Origin: Orrella sp037026685
GTDB lineage: Bacteria; Pseudomonadota; Gammaproteobacteria; Burkholderiales; Burkholderiaceae_B
DNA: 64,000 nt
Reading direction: 5' to 3'
Assembly (NCBI RefSeq): GCF_037026685.1
Contig: NZ_JBANET010000020.1
Location: forward strand, 24,363-88,362
Positions 26,259-34,838 of this stretch are shown here, piece after piece (position 1 is the stretch's first letter; each line of letters starts with the position of its first letter). Under the pieces are notes generated by a model. The model ran no database searches. It saw only the letters and a program-made list of their open reading frames with translations, and was not told the DNA's origin. The translations under genes were made by a program, and so were the position numbers.

Positions 26259-29243
26259 ATGACAGCTCCCGCAACTTCGCATAACAGCACCGCGCCGGCC
26301 GCTTCCTGGGTGGGACAGTCCGTGCCGCGGCTGGAAGACCGCGCCGTGCTGACCGGCCGCGGCCAGTATGGCGACGACCAGCCGCTCAAGCCCGGCACGC
26401 TGCATGCGGCCATCGTGCGCTCGCCCCATGCCCATGCGCGCATCACCGGGGTGGACGCCAGCGCCGCCCTGGCGGTGCCGGGCGTGCGCGCCGTGCTGAC
26501 GCCGGCCGACGTGGCGGCCTGGTCCAAGCCTTTCGTGGTCGGCGTCAAGCAGCCCATGGAGCAATGGGCGCTGGCGCAGGGCAAGGTGCGCTATGTGGGC
26601 GAGCCGGTGGCGGTGGTCATCGCCGAATCGCGCTACCTGGCCGAGGACGGCGCCGACCGCGTGACGGTGGGCTACGAGACGCTGCCGGCGGTCGTGGACG
26701 TGGTCCAGGCCACCGGCGCCGATGCCCCGGTGCTGCATGAGCAAGTGGGCAGCAACGTGGTCAGCGACCGCAGCTTTCGCTATGGCGATCCCGAAGCGGC
26801 GTTCGCCGCCGCGCCGCACCGCGTGTCGCTCGACGTGCGCTATCCGCGCAATTCCTGCACGCCCATCGAGGGCGGGGTGGTGATCGCCGAATACCTGTCG
26901 GCGCAGGACGGCTACGAGGCCAGTTCCAACTTCATGGGGCCCTTCACGCTGCATACCGTCATGGCGCTGGCGCTGAAGGTGGCGGGCAACCGCCTGCGCC
27001 ATCGCACCTTCAAGGATTCCGGCGGCAGCTTCGGCGTCAAGCAGGCGGTGTTCCCCTACGTGGTGCTGATGTGCCTGGCCGCGCGCAAGGCGCAGGCCCC
27101 CGTCAAATGGGTGGAGGACCGCCTGGAGCACCTGAGCGCGGCCACCTCGGCCACCGGGCGCGCCAGCCGCATCGAGGCGGCCGTGCAGGCCGACGGGCGC
27201 ATCACGGCGCTGTCCTACGACCAGCTCGACGACGTGGGCGGCTATTTGCGCGCGCCCGAGCCGGCCACCTTCTACCGCATGCATGGCTGCCTGACCGGCG
27301 CCTACGATATCGCCAACCTCTCGGTGCGCAACCGCGTGGTGCTGACCAACAAGACGCCGGCCGGGCTGGTGCGCGGCTTTGGCGGCCCGCAGGTCTATTT
27401 CGCCCTGGAGCGGCTGATGCAGCGCATCGCCGTGGAGCTGGGCCTGGATCCGCTCGAGGTCTACGCACGCAATTTCATCGCCCGCGAGGCCTTTCCCTAC
27501 CAGGCCGCCGCCGGCGCCCTGATCGATTCGGGCGACTATCACGGGGCGCTGGCGCTGGTACGCCGCCAGGGCGGGCTGGACGCGCTGCTCGCCCGGCGCG
27601 AGGCCGCCCGCCGCGAGGGCAGGCTGTACGGCATCGGCTATGCGGCCATTGTCGAGCCTTCCGTCTCCAACATGGGCTACATCACTACCGTGATGCCGGC
27701 CCAGGCGCGCACCAAGGCCGGCCCCAAGAACGGGGCGATCGCCTCGGCCACCGTGGGCATCGACCCGCTGGGCGGCCTGAACGTGGTGGTGGCCTCTTCG
27801 CCCGCCGGCCAGGGCCATCGCACGGTGTGCGCGCAGGTGGTGGCCGACGTGTTCGGGCTGGCGCCCGGGCAGGTGGCGGTCAATGTCGAGTTCGATACGC
27901 AGAAGGATGCCTGGTCGGTGGCCGCCGGCAACTATTCCAGCCGTTTCGCCGGCGCCGTCGCGGGCACCGTGCACCTGGCGGCGCTGCGCCTGCGCGATAA
28001 GCTGGCGCGCATCGCCGCCCATCATTTCGGCTGTGCCGCCGAATCGATACGTTTCGAGGGCGGGCACATCCATCCGGCCGGCGAGCCCGGACGCGCCACG
28101 CCCTTCGTACGGCTGGCGGCCTCGCCGCATTGGGCGCCGGCGCTGCTGCCCGAAGGCATGGAGCCCGGCCTGCGCGAGACCGCGTTCTGGAGCGCGCCGC
28201 AATTGGCCGCCCCGGACGAGGCCGACCGGGTCAATACCTCGGCCGCCTATGGTTTTGCCTTCGACGTGTGCGCCGTGGAGATCGACCGCGACACCGGGCG
28301 CGTGCGCATCGACCGCTACATCACCACGCACGATGCCGGCCGCATCCTGAATCCGGCGCTGGTGGACGGGCAGATCCGCGGCGCGTTCGCCCAGGGGCTG
28401 GGCGCGGCCTTGATGGAGGAGTTCCGTTATGGCGAGGACGGCAGCTTCCAGTCGGGCACCTATGCCGACTACCTGCTGCCGACCACCTGCGAGGTCCCCG
28501 ATCCGGTGATCCTGCACATGGAGACGCCCTCGCCCTTCACGCCGCTGGGCGCCAAGGGCGTGGGCGAGGGCAACAACATGAGCACGCCGCCCTGTATCGC
28601 CAACGCGGTGGCCGACGCGCTGGGCGTGCGCGACGTGACGCTGCCGCTCACGCCATGCCGCGTCATGGCGCTGCTGGGCATGGACGATCCCGCCCCGTCG
28701 CAGCCGATGGCCCAGCCCGCGGCGCCGGCCGGCAAGGGCGGACGCGCACTGGCCGCGCAAGGCGAAGTGCTGCTGCCGGCCACGCCCGAGGCGGTGTTCG
28801 CGGTGCTGCTCGACCCGCAGGCGCTGGCCAAGGTCATTCCCGGCTGCCATGGGCTGCAGCAGGACGGCGCGCACCGCTATCGCGCCGACGTCACGGTGGG
28901 CGTGGGCATGGTCAAGGCGCGCTACGCGGCCGAGGTGGCCCTGTCCGAACTGGATCCGCCGCGCAGCCTGCGGCTGTCCGGATCGGGGCTGTCCTCGGTG
29001 GGTTCGGCGCGCGGCAGCGGCCTGGTCAGGCTGGAGCCGGCCGAAGGCGGCACGCGGCTGTCCTACGACTACCAGGCCGAGGTCTCGGGCAAGGTCGCCG
29101 CCGTGGGCGGGCGCATGCTGGAAGGCGCGGCCAGGATCGTGCTGCGCCAGTTGTTCGAACAGCTCGGCCGCCAGGCCGCCGGCGGGCAGGCGGGATCGCC
29201 GCCGTGGTGGCGGCTGCTGCGCCGCCTGGGAGTCAAGCGATGA
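26259..29243 (+). CDS. hmfA: Molybdopterin large subunit of furoyl-CoA dehydrogenase-like hydroxylase, fused to a CoxG domain
   Basis: 994 aa. Residues about 1-800 form the xanthine dehydrogenase/CO dehydrogenase large subunit: an Ald_Xan_dh_C a/b-hammerhead at about 30-140, the MoCo loops DSGGSFGVKQ and LVRGFGGPQ, and the catalytic glutamate at about 769 in KGVGEGNN. Residues about 826-990 are a separate CoxG/SRPBCC domain (GEVLLPATPEAVFAVLLDP), a fusion seen in part of this family. With hmfB and hmfC it would hydroxylate 2-furoyl-CoA at C5. The order large-FAD-FeS-ligase equals hmfABCD of Cupriavidus basilensis, but other aromatic-CoA substrates remain possible. Confidence 0.8.
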   Translation: MTAPATSHNSTAPAASWVGQSVPRLEDRAVLTGRGQYGDDQPLKPGTLHAAIVRSPHAHARITGVDASAALAVPGVRAVLTPADVAAWSKPFVVGVKQPMEQWALAQGKVRYVGEPVAVVIAESRYLAEDGADRVTVGYETLPAVVDVVQATGADAPVLHEQVGSNVVSDRSFRYGDPEAAFAAAPHRVSLDVRYPRNSCTPIEGGVVIAEYLSAQDGYEASSNFMGPFTLHTVMALALKVAGNRLRHRTFKDSGGSFGVKQAVFPYVVLMCLAARKAQAPVKWVEDRLEHLSAATSATGRASRIEAAVQADGRITALSYDQLDDVGGYLRAPEPATFYRMHGCLTGAYDIANLSVRNRVVLTNKTPAGLVRGFGGPQVYFALERLMQRIAVELGLDPLEVYARNFIAREAFPYQAAAGALIDSGDYHGALALVRRQGGLDALLARREAARREGRLYGIGYAAIVEPSVSNMGYITTVMPAQARTKAGPKNGAIASATVGIDPLGGLNVVVASSPAGQGHRTVCAQVVADVFGLAPGQVAVNVEFDTQKDAWSVAAGNYSSRFAGAVAGTVHLAALRLRDKLARIAAHHFGCAAESIRFEGGHIHPAGEPGRATPFVRLAASPHWAPALLPEGMEPGLRETAFWSAPQLAAPDEADRVNTSAAYGFAFDVCAVEIDRDTGRVRIDRYITTHDAGRILNPALVDGQIRGAFAQGLGAALMEEFRYGEDGSFQSGTYADYLLPTTCEVPDPVILHMETPSPFTPLGAKGVGEGNNMSTPPCIANAVADALGVRDVTLPLTPCRVMALLGMDDPAPSQPMAQPAAPAGKGGRALAAQGEVLLPATPEAVFAVLLDPQALAKVIPGCHGLQQDGAHRYRADVTVGVGMVKARYAAEVALSELDPPRSLRLSGSGLSSVGSARGSGLVRLEPAEGGTRLSYDYQAEVSGKVAAVGGRMLEGAARIVLRQLFEQLGRQAAGGQAGSPPWWRLLRRLGVKR

Positions 29244-30058
29244 AGCCGCAAGCCTTGGACGTGGTGCGCGCCGATAGCGCGCAGGAAGCCGTGGCGCTGC
29301 TGGCCGAGCTGGGGGCCCAGGCCCGCATACTGGCCGGCGGCCAATCGCTGATGGCCGCCCTGAACATGCGCCTGGCGCAGCCCGGGACGCTGATCGATAT
29401 CTCGCGCTGCGCCGACCTGGACTACGTGCGGGCCGAGGACGGCTGGCTGCGCGTGGGTGCGGCGGCCACCCAGGCCAGCGTGCAGTGGCGGCCCGCGCTG
29501 GCGCGCGAGGTGCCATTGCTGGCGCAGGTCTTTCCCCACATCTCGCACTTCCAGGTGCGCAATCGTGGAACCGTGTGCGGCTCGGTGGCGCATGCCGATC
29601 CCAGTGCCGAACTGCCGCTGGCGCTGGTGGCGCTGCAAGGCCAGGTCGTGCTGCGCAGGCGCGGCAAGCGCCGGGTGCTGCCGGCCGAGGCCTTCTTTAC
29701 CGGCATGCTGAGCACCGCCCGCGAGCCCGACGAACTGGTCGAGGAGGTGCGGTTTCCCTTGGCGCGCAGCGGCGAACGCACGGCGTTCGAGGAGTTCTCG
29801 GCGCGCCACGGCGATTTCGCCATCGTGTCGGTCGCGGCGGTGCGCCACGGCCAGAGCCTGCGCCTGGCCGTGGGCGGGGTGGCCGACCGGCCCCGCACCA
29901 TCGCGCTGCCGGCCGGGCCGGGCGCCGTGCGCGATGCCGCCATCAATGATTTCGCCTGGGCGCTGCAGGCCCAGGATGACGCCCATGCGACGGCCGTGTT
30001 CCGCCGCCACCTGGTGCGGCGCCTGGCCGCCCGGGCGATCGAGGAGGTGTATCGATGA
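29240..30058 (+). CDS. hmfB: FAD subunit of the molybdenum hydroxylase (CoxM-like)
   Basis: 272 aa. The two FAD-binding motifs of the family are seen as AGGQSLMAALNMRLA near residue 35 and RNRGTVCGSVAHADPSAE near residue 112, and the C-terminal CO_deh_flav_C domain follows. It passes electrons from the FeS subunit to an acceptor. The ATG at 29240 overlaps the hmfA stop by 4 nt, and its own stop overlaps the hmfC start. Confidence 0.85.
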   Translation: MKPQALDVVRADSAQEAVALLAELGAQARILAGGQSLMAALNMRLAQPGTLIDISRCADLDYVRAEDGWLRVGAAATQASVQWRPALAREVPLLAQVFPHISHFQVRNRGTVCGSVAHADPSAELPLALVALQGQVVLRRRGKRRVLPAEAFFTGMLSTAREPDELVEEVRFPLARSGERTAFEEFSARHGDFAIVSVAAVRHGQSLRLAVGGVADRPRTIALPAGPGAVRDAAINDFAWALQAQDDAHATAVFRRHLVRRLAARAIEEVYR

Positions 30059-30582
30059 AAAGGTATGAACAGGGCCAGCGCCACGAGGTGCGCATCACGC
30101 TCAATGGCCAGCCGCGCCAGGGCCTTTGCGAATCGCGCACCCTGCTGTCGGATTTCCTGCGCGAGGGCCTGGGCGCGACCGGCACCCACGTGGGCTGCGA
30201 GCACGGCGTATGCGGCGCCTGCACCGTGCTGGTCGACGGCATCGCCGGGCGCGCTTGCCTGACGCTGGCGGTGCAGGCCGACGGGCGGCGCGTGGACACC
30301 GTCGAAGGGCTGTGCGGCCTGGAGGACGAACTGTCGGACCTGCAGGAGGCGTTTCACCGCAACCATGCCTTGCAGTGCGGCTTCTGCACGCCCGGCATCC
30401 TCATGTCCTGCGTGGACTACCTGCGCCGCCGGCCCGATCCCAGCGAGCAGGAGGTGCGCGACATGCTCTCGGGCCATCTGTGCCGGTGCACCGGCTACAC
30501 CAACATCGTGCGCGCCGTCCTGGAAACGGCGGCCGCTCGCCGCGCGGCCGCGCAGGCCGCGCCTGCTTCCTTGGGGGAATGA
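30055..30582 (+). CDS. hmfC: 2Fe-2S subunit of the molybdenum hydroxylase (CoxS-like)
   Basis: 175 aa. Two [2Fe-2S] sites are visible: the plant-type cluster Cys48, Cys53, Cys56 and Cys68 (GCEHGVCGACTVLVDG) and the second cluster Cys108, Cys111, Cys143 and Cys145 (QCGFCTPG and CRCTGY). It transfers electrons from the Mo cofactor to the FAD subunit. The ligase gene starts 4 nt after the stop. Confidence 0.88.
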   Translation: MKRYEQGQRHEVRITLNGQPRQGLCESRTLLSDFLREGLGATGTHVGCEHGVCGACTVLVDGIAGRACLTLAVQADGRRVDTVEGLCGLEDELSDLQEAFHRNHALQCGFCTPGILMSCVDYLRRRPDPSEQEVRDMLSGHLCRCTGYTNIVRAVLETAAARRAAAQAAPASLGE

Positions 30583-30586
30583 AGAC

Positions 30587-32137
30587 ATGCTGGATCTGGG
30601 CCGAACCTTTCTGCAAAGCGTCGAGCGCAGCCCGAATGCGCTGGCCGTGGTGGACGGCAGCGTGCGGCGCACCTACGCGCAATGGCGCGAGGACATCGCC
30701 GCGCTGGTGGCGGGGCTGCACGGCATGGGCCTGACGCATGGCGACCATGTGCTGGCGGTGCTGCAGAACCGCTATGAGATGGCCACGCTGCACTGGGCCT
30801 GCCAGTTCGCCGGGCTGGTGGTCACGCCGCTGAACTGGCGCGCCAAGCCCGAGGAGATCGACTACTGCGCCGACGATGCGGGCGCGCGCGCGGTGTTCTA
30901 CGAACCGGCAAGCGAGCAGGCCGTGCGCGACAGCGCCCGGGCCGCGCACCTGCCGCGCGTGGCCGTGGCCGGGGCGGCCGGCGGCACGCTGCGCTTCGAG
31001 GACCTGCTGGCCCAGCCATGCGCGACGCTGGCGCCGCGCGCCGACGCGCAGGACTGGTCCTTGATGCTGTACACCTCCGGCACCACCGGAAAACCCAAGG
31101 GCGTGCCGCGCCGCCACCGCCAGGAGCGCGCCGCCGCGCTTGGCCATGTGGCGCAGAACCTGTATCGACGCGGCGAGCGGACCTTGGGCGTCATGCCGCT
31201 CTATCACACCATGGGCGTGCGCTCGCTGCTGTCCATGGCGCTGGTCGACGGCCTGTTCGTGTGCGTGCCGCGTTTCGATCCCGCGCAGACGCTGGCCTGC
31301 ATCCGCGACGAACGCATCACCTGCCTGTACCTGGTGCCCACGCTCTATCACGACATGCTCGCCTGGCGGGAAAAGCACGGCGGCGACCTGTCCTCGGTAA
31401 GCAAGCTGGGCTTTGCCGGCGCGCCCATGCACGATGCGCTGCTCAAGCGGCTGAACGAAACGATCAAGCCCGAGCTATTCGTCAACCACTACGGATCCTC
31501 CGAGGTTTATACCTTTTCCTTCGAGCAGGACGCCGTTCGCAAGCCCGGCAGCGCCGGACGCGCCGGCGTCAATGCCCGATTGCGGGTCGTGCGCCTGGAT
31601 GCCCGATCGCCTGACCAGTTGGCTGCTGTGGGCGAGGAAGGCCAGATCATCGCCGACCTGCATGGCGACGAGGCTTTCGAGCAGTATTGGAACCGGCCCG
31701 ATGCCGATGCCAAATCACTGCGCCAGGGTTGGTACTACACCGGCGATACCGGCTATTTCGACGAAGAGGGAGACTTGTTCGTTACCGGACGGGTCGACGA
31801 TATGATCATTAGCGGCGGAGAAAATATCTCGCCGGTGGAGATCGAATCGCTGCTCTCGCTACATCCCGCCGTGGACGAAGTCGCGGTAGCCGGGCTCAAG
31901 GATGAGCGCTGGGGACAGCGCGTGGTGGCCTTCGTCAAACGTCGCAGCGCCGTCGATGCCCAGGCGCTGGATGACCATTGCAGGCAGTCGGACCTGCCCA
32001 ACTTCAAGCGTCCCCGCGAGTACGTGTTCGTGCAGGAAGTGCCGAAGTCGCCCGTGGGCAAGGTCCTGCGCCGCAAGCTGGTAGCAGGCGAGTACGACGT
32101 GGTGCCAGGCGAGGAAGCGGTCCGGCCGGCTTCCTGA
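30587..32137 (+). CDS. hmfD: Acyl-CoA ligase, probable 2-furoate--CoA ligase
   Basis: 516 aa ANL-superfamily AMP-forming ligase. Seen are the P-loop YTSGTTGKPKG, the A5 region NHYGSSEVYT, the YTGDTGYFDEEG motif and a C-terminal catalytic lysine region PKSPVGKVLRRKL. It would activate furoate before the molybdenum hydroxylase acts on it. Position directly after the hmfABC genes is the main reason for the substrate call. The ATG at 30587 starts MLDLGRTFLQ; a long in-frame upstream extension overlaps hmfC and is not used. Confidence 0.78.
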   Translation: MLDLGRTFLQSVERSPNALAVVDGSVRRTYAQWREDIAALVAGLHGMGLTHGDHVLAVLQNRYEMATLHWACQFAGLVVTPLNWRAKPEEIDYCADDAGARAVFYEPASEQAVRDSARAAHLPRVAVAGAAGGTLRFEDLLAQPCATLAPRADAQDWSLMLYTSGTTGKPKGVPRRHRQERAAALGHVAQNLYRRGERTLGVMPLYHTMGVRSLLSMALVDGLFVCVPRFDPAQTLACIRDERITCLYLVPTLYHDMLAWREKHGGDLSSVSKLGFAGAPMHDALLKRLNETIKPELFVNHYGSSEVYTFSFEQDAVRKPGSAGRAGVNARLRVVRLDARSPDQLAAVGEEGQIIADLHGDEAFEQYWNRPDADAKSLRQGWYYTGDTGYFDEEGDLFVTGRVDDMIISGGENISPVEIESLLSLHPAVDEVAVAGLKDERWGQRVVAFVKRRSAVDAQALDDHCRQSDLPNFKRPREYVFVQEVPKSPVGKVLRRKLVAGEYDVVPGEEAVRPAS

Positions 32138-32179
32138 CGCAGGGGGCGCAGCGACGCCATCTCATGTACAGTTTTTTCG

Positions 32180-32195
32180 TCGAAAAGATTTTCGA
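32180..32195. promoter_or_regulatory. 16-bp dyad at the ribosome-binding region of the AraC gene
   Basis: TCGAAAAGATTTTCGA has 7-bp perfect arms around GA. It ends 9 nt before the AraC ATG (32205), right next to the GGGGG ribosome site. It could be an operator for autoregulation or an RNA hairpin that hides the ribosome site; I cannot tell which. Confidence 0.4.
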
Positions 32196-32204
32196 GGGGG
32201 AACC

Positions 32205-33059
32205 ATGACGACAGCACTGAGGATCGCGCAAGGGATGTTCGGCAGGGTGGCGCTGCTCGACATGGATGCCCCGCTGGTCTCGCATGCCCATTCCCAGTGC
32301 CACGTCATCCTCAAGGCCAGCGGCGCCGATTCGGCGTTCTATGTGGCCCAGGAGCGGTTGCCGGTGACCGACCGCACCGCCATCCTGGTCAATGCCTGGG
32401 AGCCGCATTACTTTTTCAGCGAGCCGGACTTTCCTCGCACAGCCTATCTGGTGCTGTACATCGAGCCGAAGTGGCTGGCGATGCTGCATGACCCGCTGCG
32501 GGTATCGGGCCATCCGCGTTTTTTTCCCCGGCCCTGCGTCGAGATCACGCCGCGCATCCGGAAACTGGCCGACGATCTGGTCGGCGAGATGATGTCGCTC
32601 ATTCCCATGACGCAGGAGCGTCTGGAAAGCGCACTGTTCGAACTGATGCTGGCCATCAGCGAGCAGTACTCCGCCTTCAGGCTCATCGACGACTTGATCC
32701 GCCCGGACGGTCTCCAGTTGCCCGATGCGCGCGTGCAGCGGGCCATAGGCTACATCCGCGACAACCTCGGTCAGGCGCTGGACGTGGACAGGCTGGCGGC
32801 CCATGCCTATCTTTCGCGTACGCAGTTCTTCGTGCGGTTTCGCCGGGCCACCGGGATGACTCCGCACGTCTTCATCAACACCTTGCGCGCCGAAGCGGCC
32901 TGCCGCCGGCTGGCGCGTCCCGGGCGCGCCAGCCTGGGCAGCTTGGCCGAGGAACTCGGTTTTTCCGATCAGGGACATTTCACCCGCTTCGTCCGGGGCC
33001 ATCTGGGCGTGACACCCAGCGAATACCGTCGCGTGGTGCAGGTATACGGTGGGGCCTAG
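32205..33059 (+). CDS. AraC-family transcriptional regulator
   Basis: 284 aa. N-terminal cupin-like ligand domain (HAHSQCHVILKASG) and C-terminal double HTH: residues about 180-280, with LAAHAYLSRTQFFVRFRRATG and LGFSDQGHFTRFVRGHLGVTPSEYR. It lies 67 nt after hmfD and converges on the TetR gene with a 4-nt overlap of the stops. It may serve the island's middle operon or the hmf genes. Its ligand is unknown. Confidence 0.88.
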   Translation: MTTALRIAQGMFGRVALLDMDAPLVSHAHSQCHVILKASGADSAFYVAQERLPVTDRTAILVNAWEPHYFFSEPDFPRTAYLVLYIEPKWLAMLHDPLRVSGHPRFFPRPCVEITPRIRKLADDLVGEMMSLIPMTQERLESALFELMLAISEQYSAFRLIDDLIRPDGLQLPDARVQRAIGYIRDNLGQALDVDRLAAHAYLSRTQFFVRFRRATGMTPHVFINTLRAEAACRRLARPGRASLGSLAEELGFSDQGHFTRFVRGHLGVTPSEYRRVVQVYGGA

Positions 33060-33748
33060 CCCTGCGCGGCGGCCGGCAGGCGGGCCAGCGTGGCGGGCGA
33101 CGGCGGGCATTCGAGCATGGCCTGGAAAGTGTCCAGGATGTTTTCCAGGGTGAATGCCGGCAGCCACAGCCGGTTAGGCGCATGCGTCTCGTCCAGGGAC
33201 GCTTCCTTGGTCGACAGCACCGACGTCGTGTACAGGGCCACCAGCGACATGCGCTGTTCGAGCACCGGCCCGGGAATGTGGGCGAGCAGCTCGCGAAAGT
33301 GCTGCAGGCAGCGGCGATAGCCCGCGTTCCATTGATCGCCGATGTATTGGCGAAACAGCGGCCGGTGCGTCATCTGCACGTTCGATAGGAAGCGCAGGTA
33401 GGTGCTGCCCTCGGCTTGTGTCACGGTCAGGCGGTGCACCGGAAGAATGAAGGCATCCAGTACCTCGCGCACGGTACGCGGCCCGCCGGCCTGGCGCAGT
33501 TCGTCAAGCATGGCCTGGCGAAAGCCGTCGACCATCCTTGCCCCGTCGACCAGCAGTTCGCCTATCAGCGCCTCCTTGGAACCGAAATGGTACTGCACCG
33601 ATGCCTTGTTGCGCTGGCCCGCGGCCGCCACGATGTCGGCGACCGAGACACCGTCGATGCCGTGCAGCGCGAACAGGCGTTGGGCGACGGCTTTCATCTT
33701 GTCCCGTGTTTCCTTGCCGTCCGAGCGCAGGGCTTTGGTGTTCGCCAT
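33056..33748 (-). CDS. TetR-family transcriptional regulator
   Basis: 230 aa. The N-terminal HTH is GIDGVSVADIVAAAGQRNKASVQYHF near residues 30-55, followed by a helical ligand domain. It is divergent from the membrane hydroxylase operon (33859) across a 110-bp gap that contains repeated AAGT/ACTT half-sites. This is the standard arrangement for a repressor of that operon. Signal molecule unknown. Confidence 0.88.
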   Translation of the reverse strand: MANTKALRSDGKETRDKMKAVAQRLFALHGIDGVSVADIVAAAGQRNKASVQYHFGSKEALIGELLVDGARMVDGFRQAMLDELRQAGGPRTVREVLDAFILPVHRLTVTQAEGSTYLRFLSNVQMTHRPLFRQYIGDQWNAGYRRCLQHFRELLAHIPGPVLEQRMSLVALYTTSVLSTKEASLDETHAPNRLWLPAFTLENILDTFQAMLECPPSPATLARLPAAAQG

Positions 33749-33749
33749 G

Positions 33750-33790
33750 TTATTTAAGTTTATAGACTTATTTAAGTTAATGTACTTAAA
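33750..33790. promoter_or_regulatory. Repeated TTTAAGT sites between tetR and the hydroxylase operon
   Basis: TTATTTAAGTT occurs twice as a direct repeat (33750-33760 and 33768-33778, 18 bp apart). The second copy also forms an inverted repeat TTTAAGT-N6-ACTTAAA (33771-33790). The block is AT-rich in GC-rich surroundings and abuts the tetR start. It is a good candidate for a TetR operator cluster. Confidence 0.6.
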
Positions 33791-33858
33791 TTGGAGGTGG
33801 GCAGGCCAGCCAGATGCCGGCGCTGCCCTTGGACTAAACCAGCAGGAGGCAAGCTACC

Positions 33859-34674
33859 ATGAACCGCGAAGAAGAGATCATCGCCCGCTCCCGGGCCTTC
33901 AGAAAACAGTACGTCGAATCCACCCCGCGCTGGTACAGGGGCGAAATGCATCTGGCATTCACGCTGGTTTTCACGATAGGCGTCATCGTCTATTGTGCCT
34001 CCCGGCTGGAGAGCCCGAGCTGGCAGGAGTGGGCCTGTGTGGTTGTGCCCATGTTCCTGTTCGGCAACTGGGCCGAATGGGCAGGGCATCGCTACCTGCT
34101 GCACAGTCCCCGAAGCTGGCTGAAGTCCGCGTACAAGCGCCACGTGGCTACCCATCACCAGTTCTTCTCGCACAAGACGCTCCAATACCAGGGCCAGAAA
34201 GAGTGGCGCGCCCTGCTGTTTCCGCCGTTCGCGCCGGTCCTGTTCGTGCTGGCCGCGCTTCCTCCGGCGATCCTTGTCGGCGTGCTTTGGTCGGCCAACG
34301 CCGGCTACATCGCGGTGCTGACCATGGCCGCCTATTTCCTGATGTACGAAGGGCTGCACACCTTGTCCCACCTGCAGCATCCGGTCCTGGACCGCATCCC
34401 GCTGGTCAACACGGTACGGCGCATGCATGTGCTGCACCACAACCCCGATTTCATGCACACCCGCAACTTCAATCTCACCTTTCCCCTGTGCGATGCGCTG
34501 TTCGGAACCAGCGACCTGGACAAGGGCGTGCTGGGCACCTTGTTCAACGGCATGTCGGATCAGGCCCGCAAGCCGCAGGATCGGGCCCGGCTTGCCGCCC
34601 AGCAGCTTGCGCAAACCGGTGCCGCCGCGGCCGGCGCGCGGGTCCATGGATCCGGGCCGGACCGCCGCGCCTGA
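33859..34674 (+). CDS. Sterol desaturase/fatty acid hydroxylase-family di-iron membrane hydroxylase
   Basis: 271 aa membrane protein with about four to five hydrophobic segments. The histidine boxes are GHRYLLH (near residue 77), HVATHHQFFSH (about 95), LHTLSHLQH (about 170) and HVLHHNPDFMH (about 192), the pattern of integral-membrane non-haem di-iron hydroxylases. AGGAGG precedes the ATG. It heads a unit with a TRAP transporter, an SDR and an ALDH, so it may hydroxylate a methyl or methylene group that the next enzymes oxidise. No reductase is adjacent. The C-terminal about 40 residues are Ala-rich. Confidence 0.82.
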   Translation: MNREEEIIARSRAFRKQYVESTPRWYRGEMHLAFTLVFTIGVIVYCASRLESPSWQEWACVVVPMFLFGNWAEWAGHRYLLHSPRSWLKSAYKRHVATHHQFFSHKTLQYQGQKEWRALLFPPFAPVLFVLAALPPAILVGVLWSANAGYIAVLTMAAYFLMYEGLHTLSHLQHPVLDRIPLVNTVRRMHVLHHNPDFMHTRNFNLTFPLCDALFGTSDLDKGVLGTLFNGMSDQARKPQDRARLAAQQLAQTGAAAAGARVHGSGPDRRA

Positions 34675-34838
34675 TGCTGCGGGTGCACATCGATCCGGAC
34701 TCTATGGCAAAAAAACGGAGCCAGGGGCAATGCCCTGGGCGCTGTTGGCCTGTAATCTTGCAGCCTCATGGAGGCAGCGGCGGCTGAGCGGCCGGCGCAG
34801 CACCTGAACTGCGCACCGAACAATAAAAGGAGAAGACA

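Noticed and set aside
26220..29516. 1098-aa open frame opposite hmfA
   Set aside because: Composition is typical of a GC shadow; the plus-strand frame has clear molybdenum hydroxylase motifs.
34709..34738. A-run next to a CCAGGG/CCCTGG hairpin, terminator-like on the minus strand
   Set aside because: No minus-strand gene ends there, and on the plus strand the A-run precedes rather than follows the stem.
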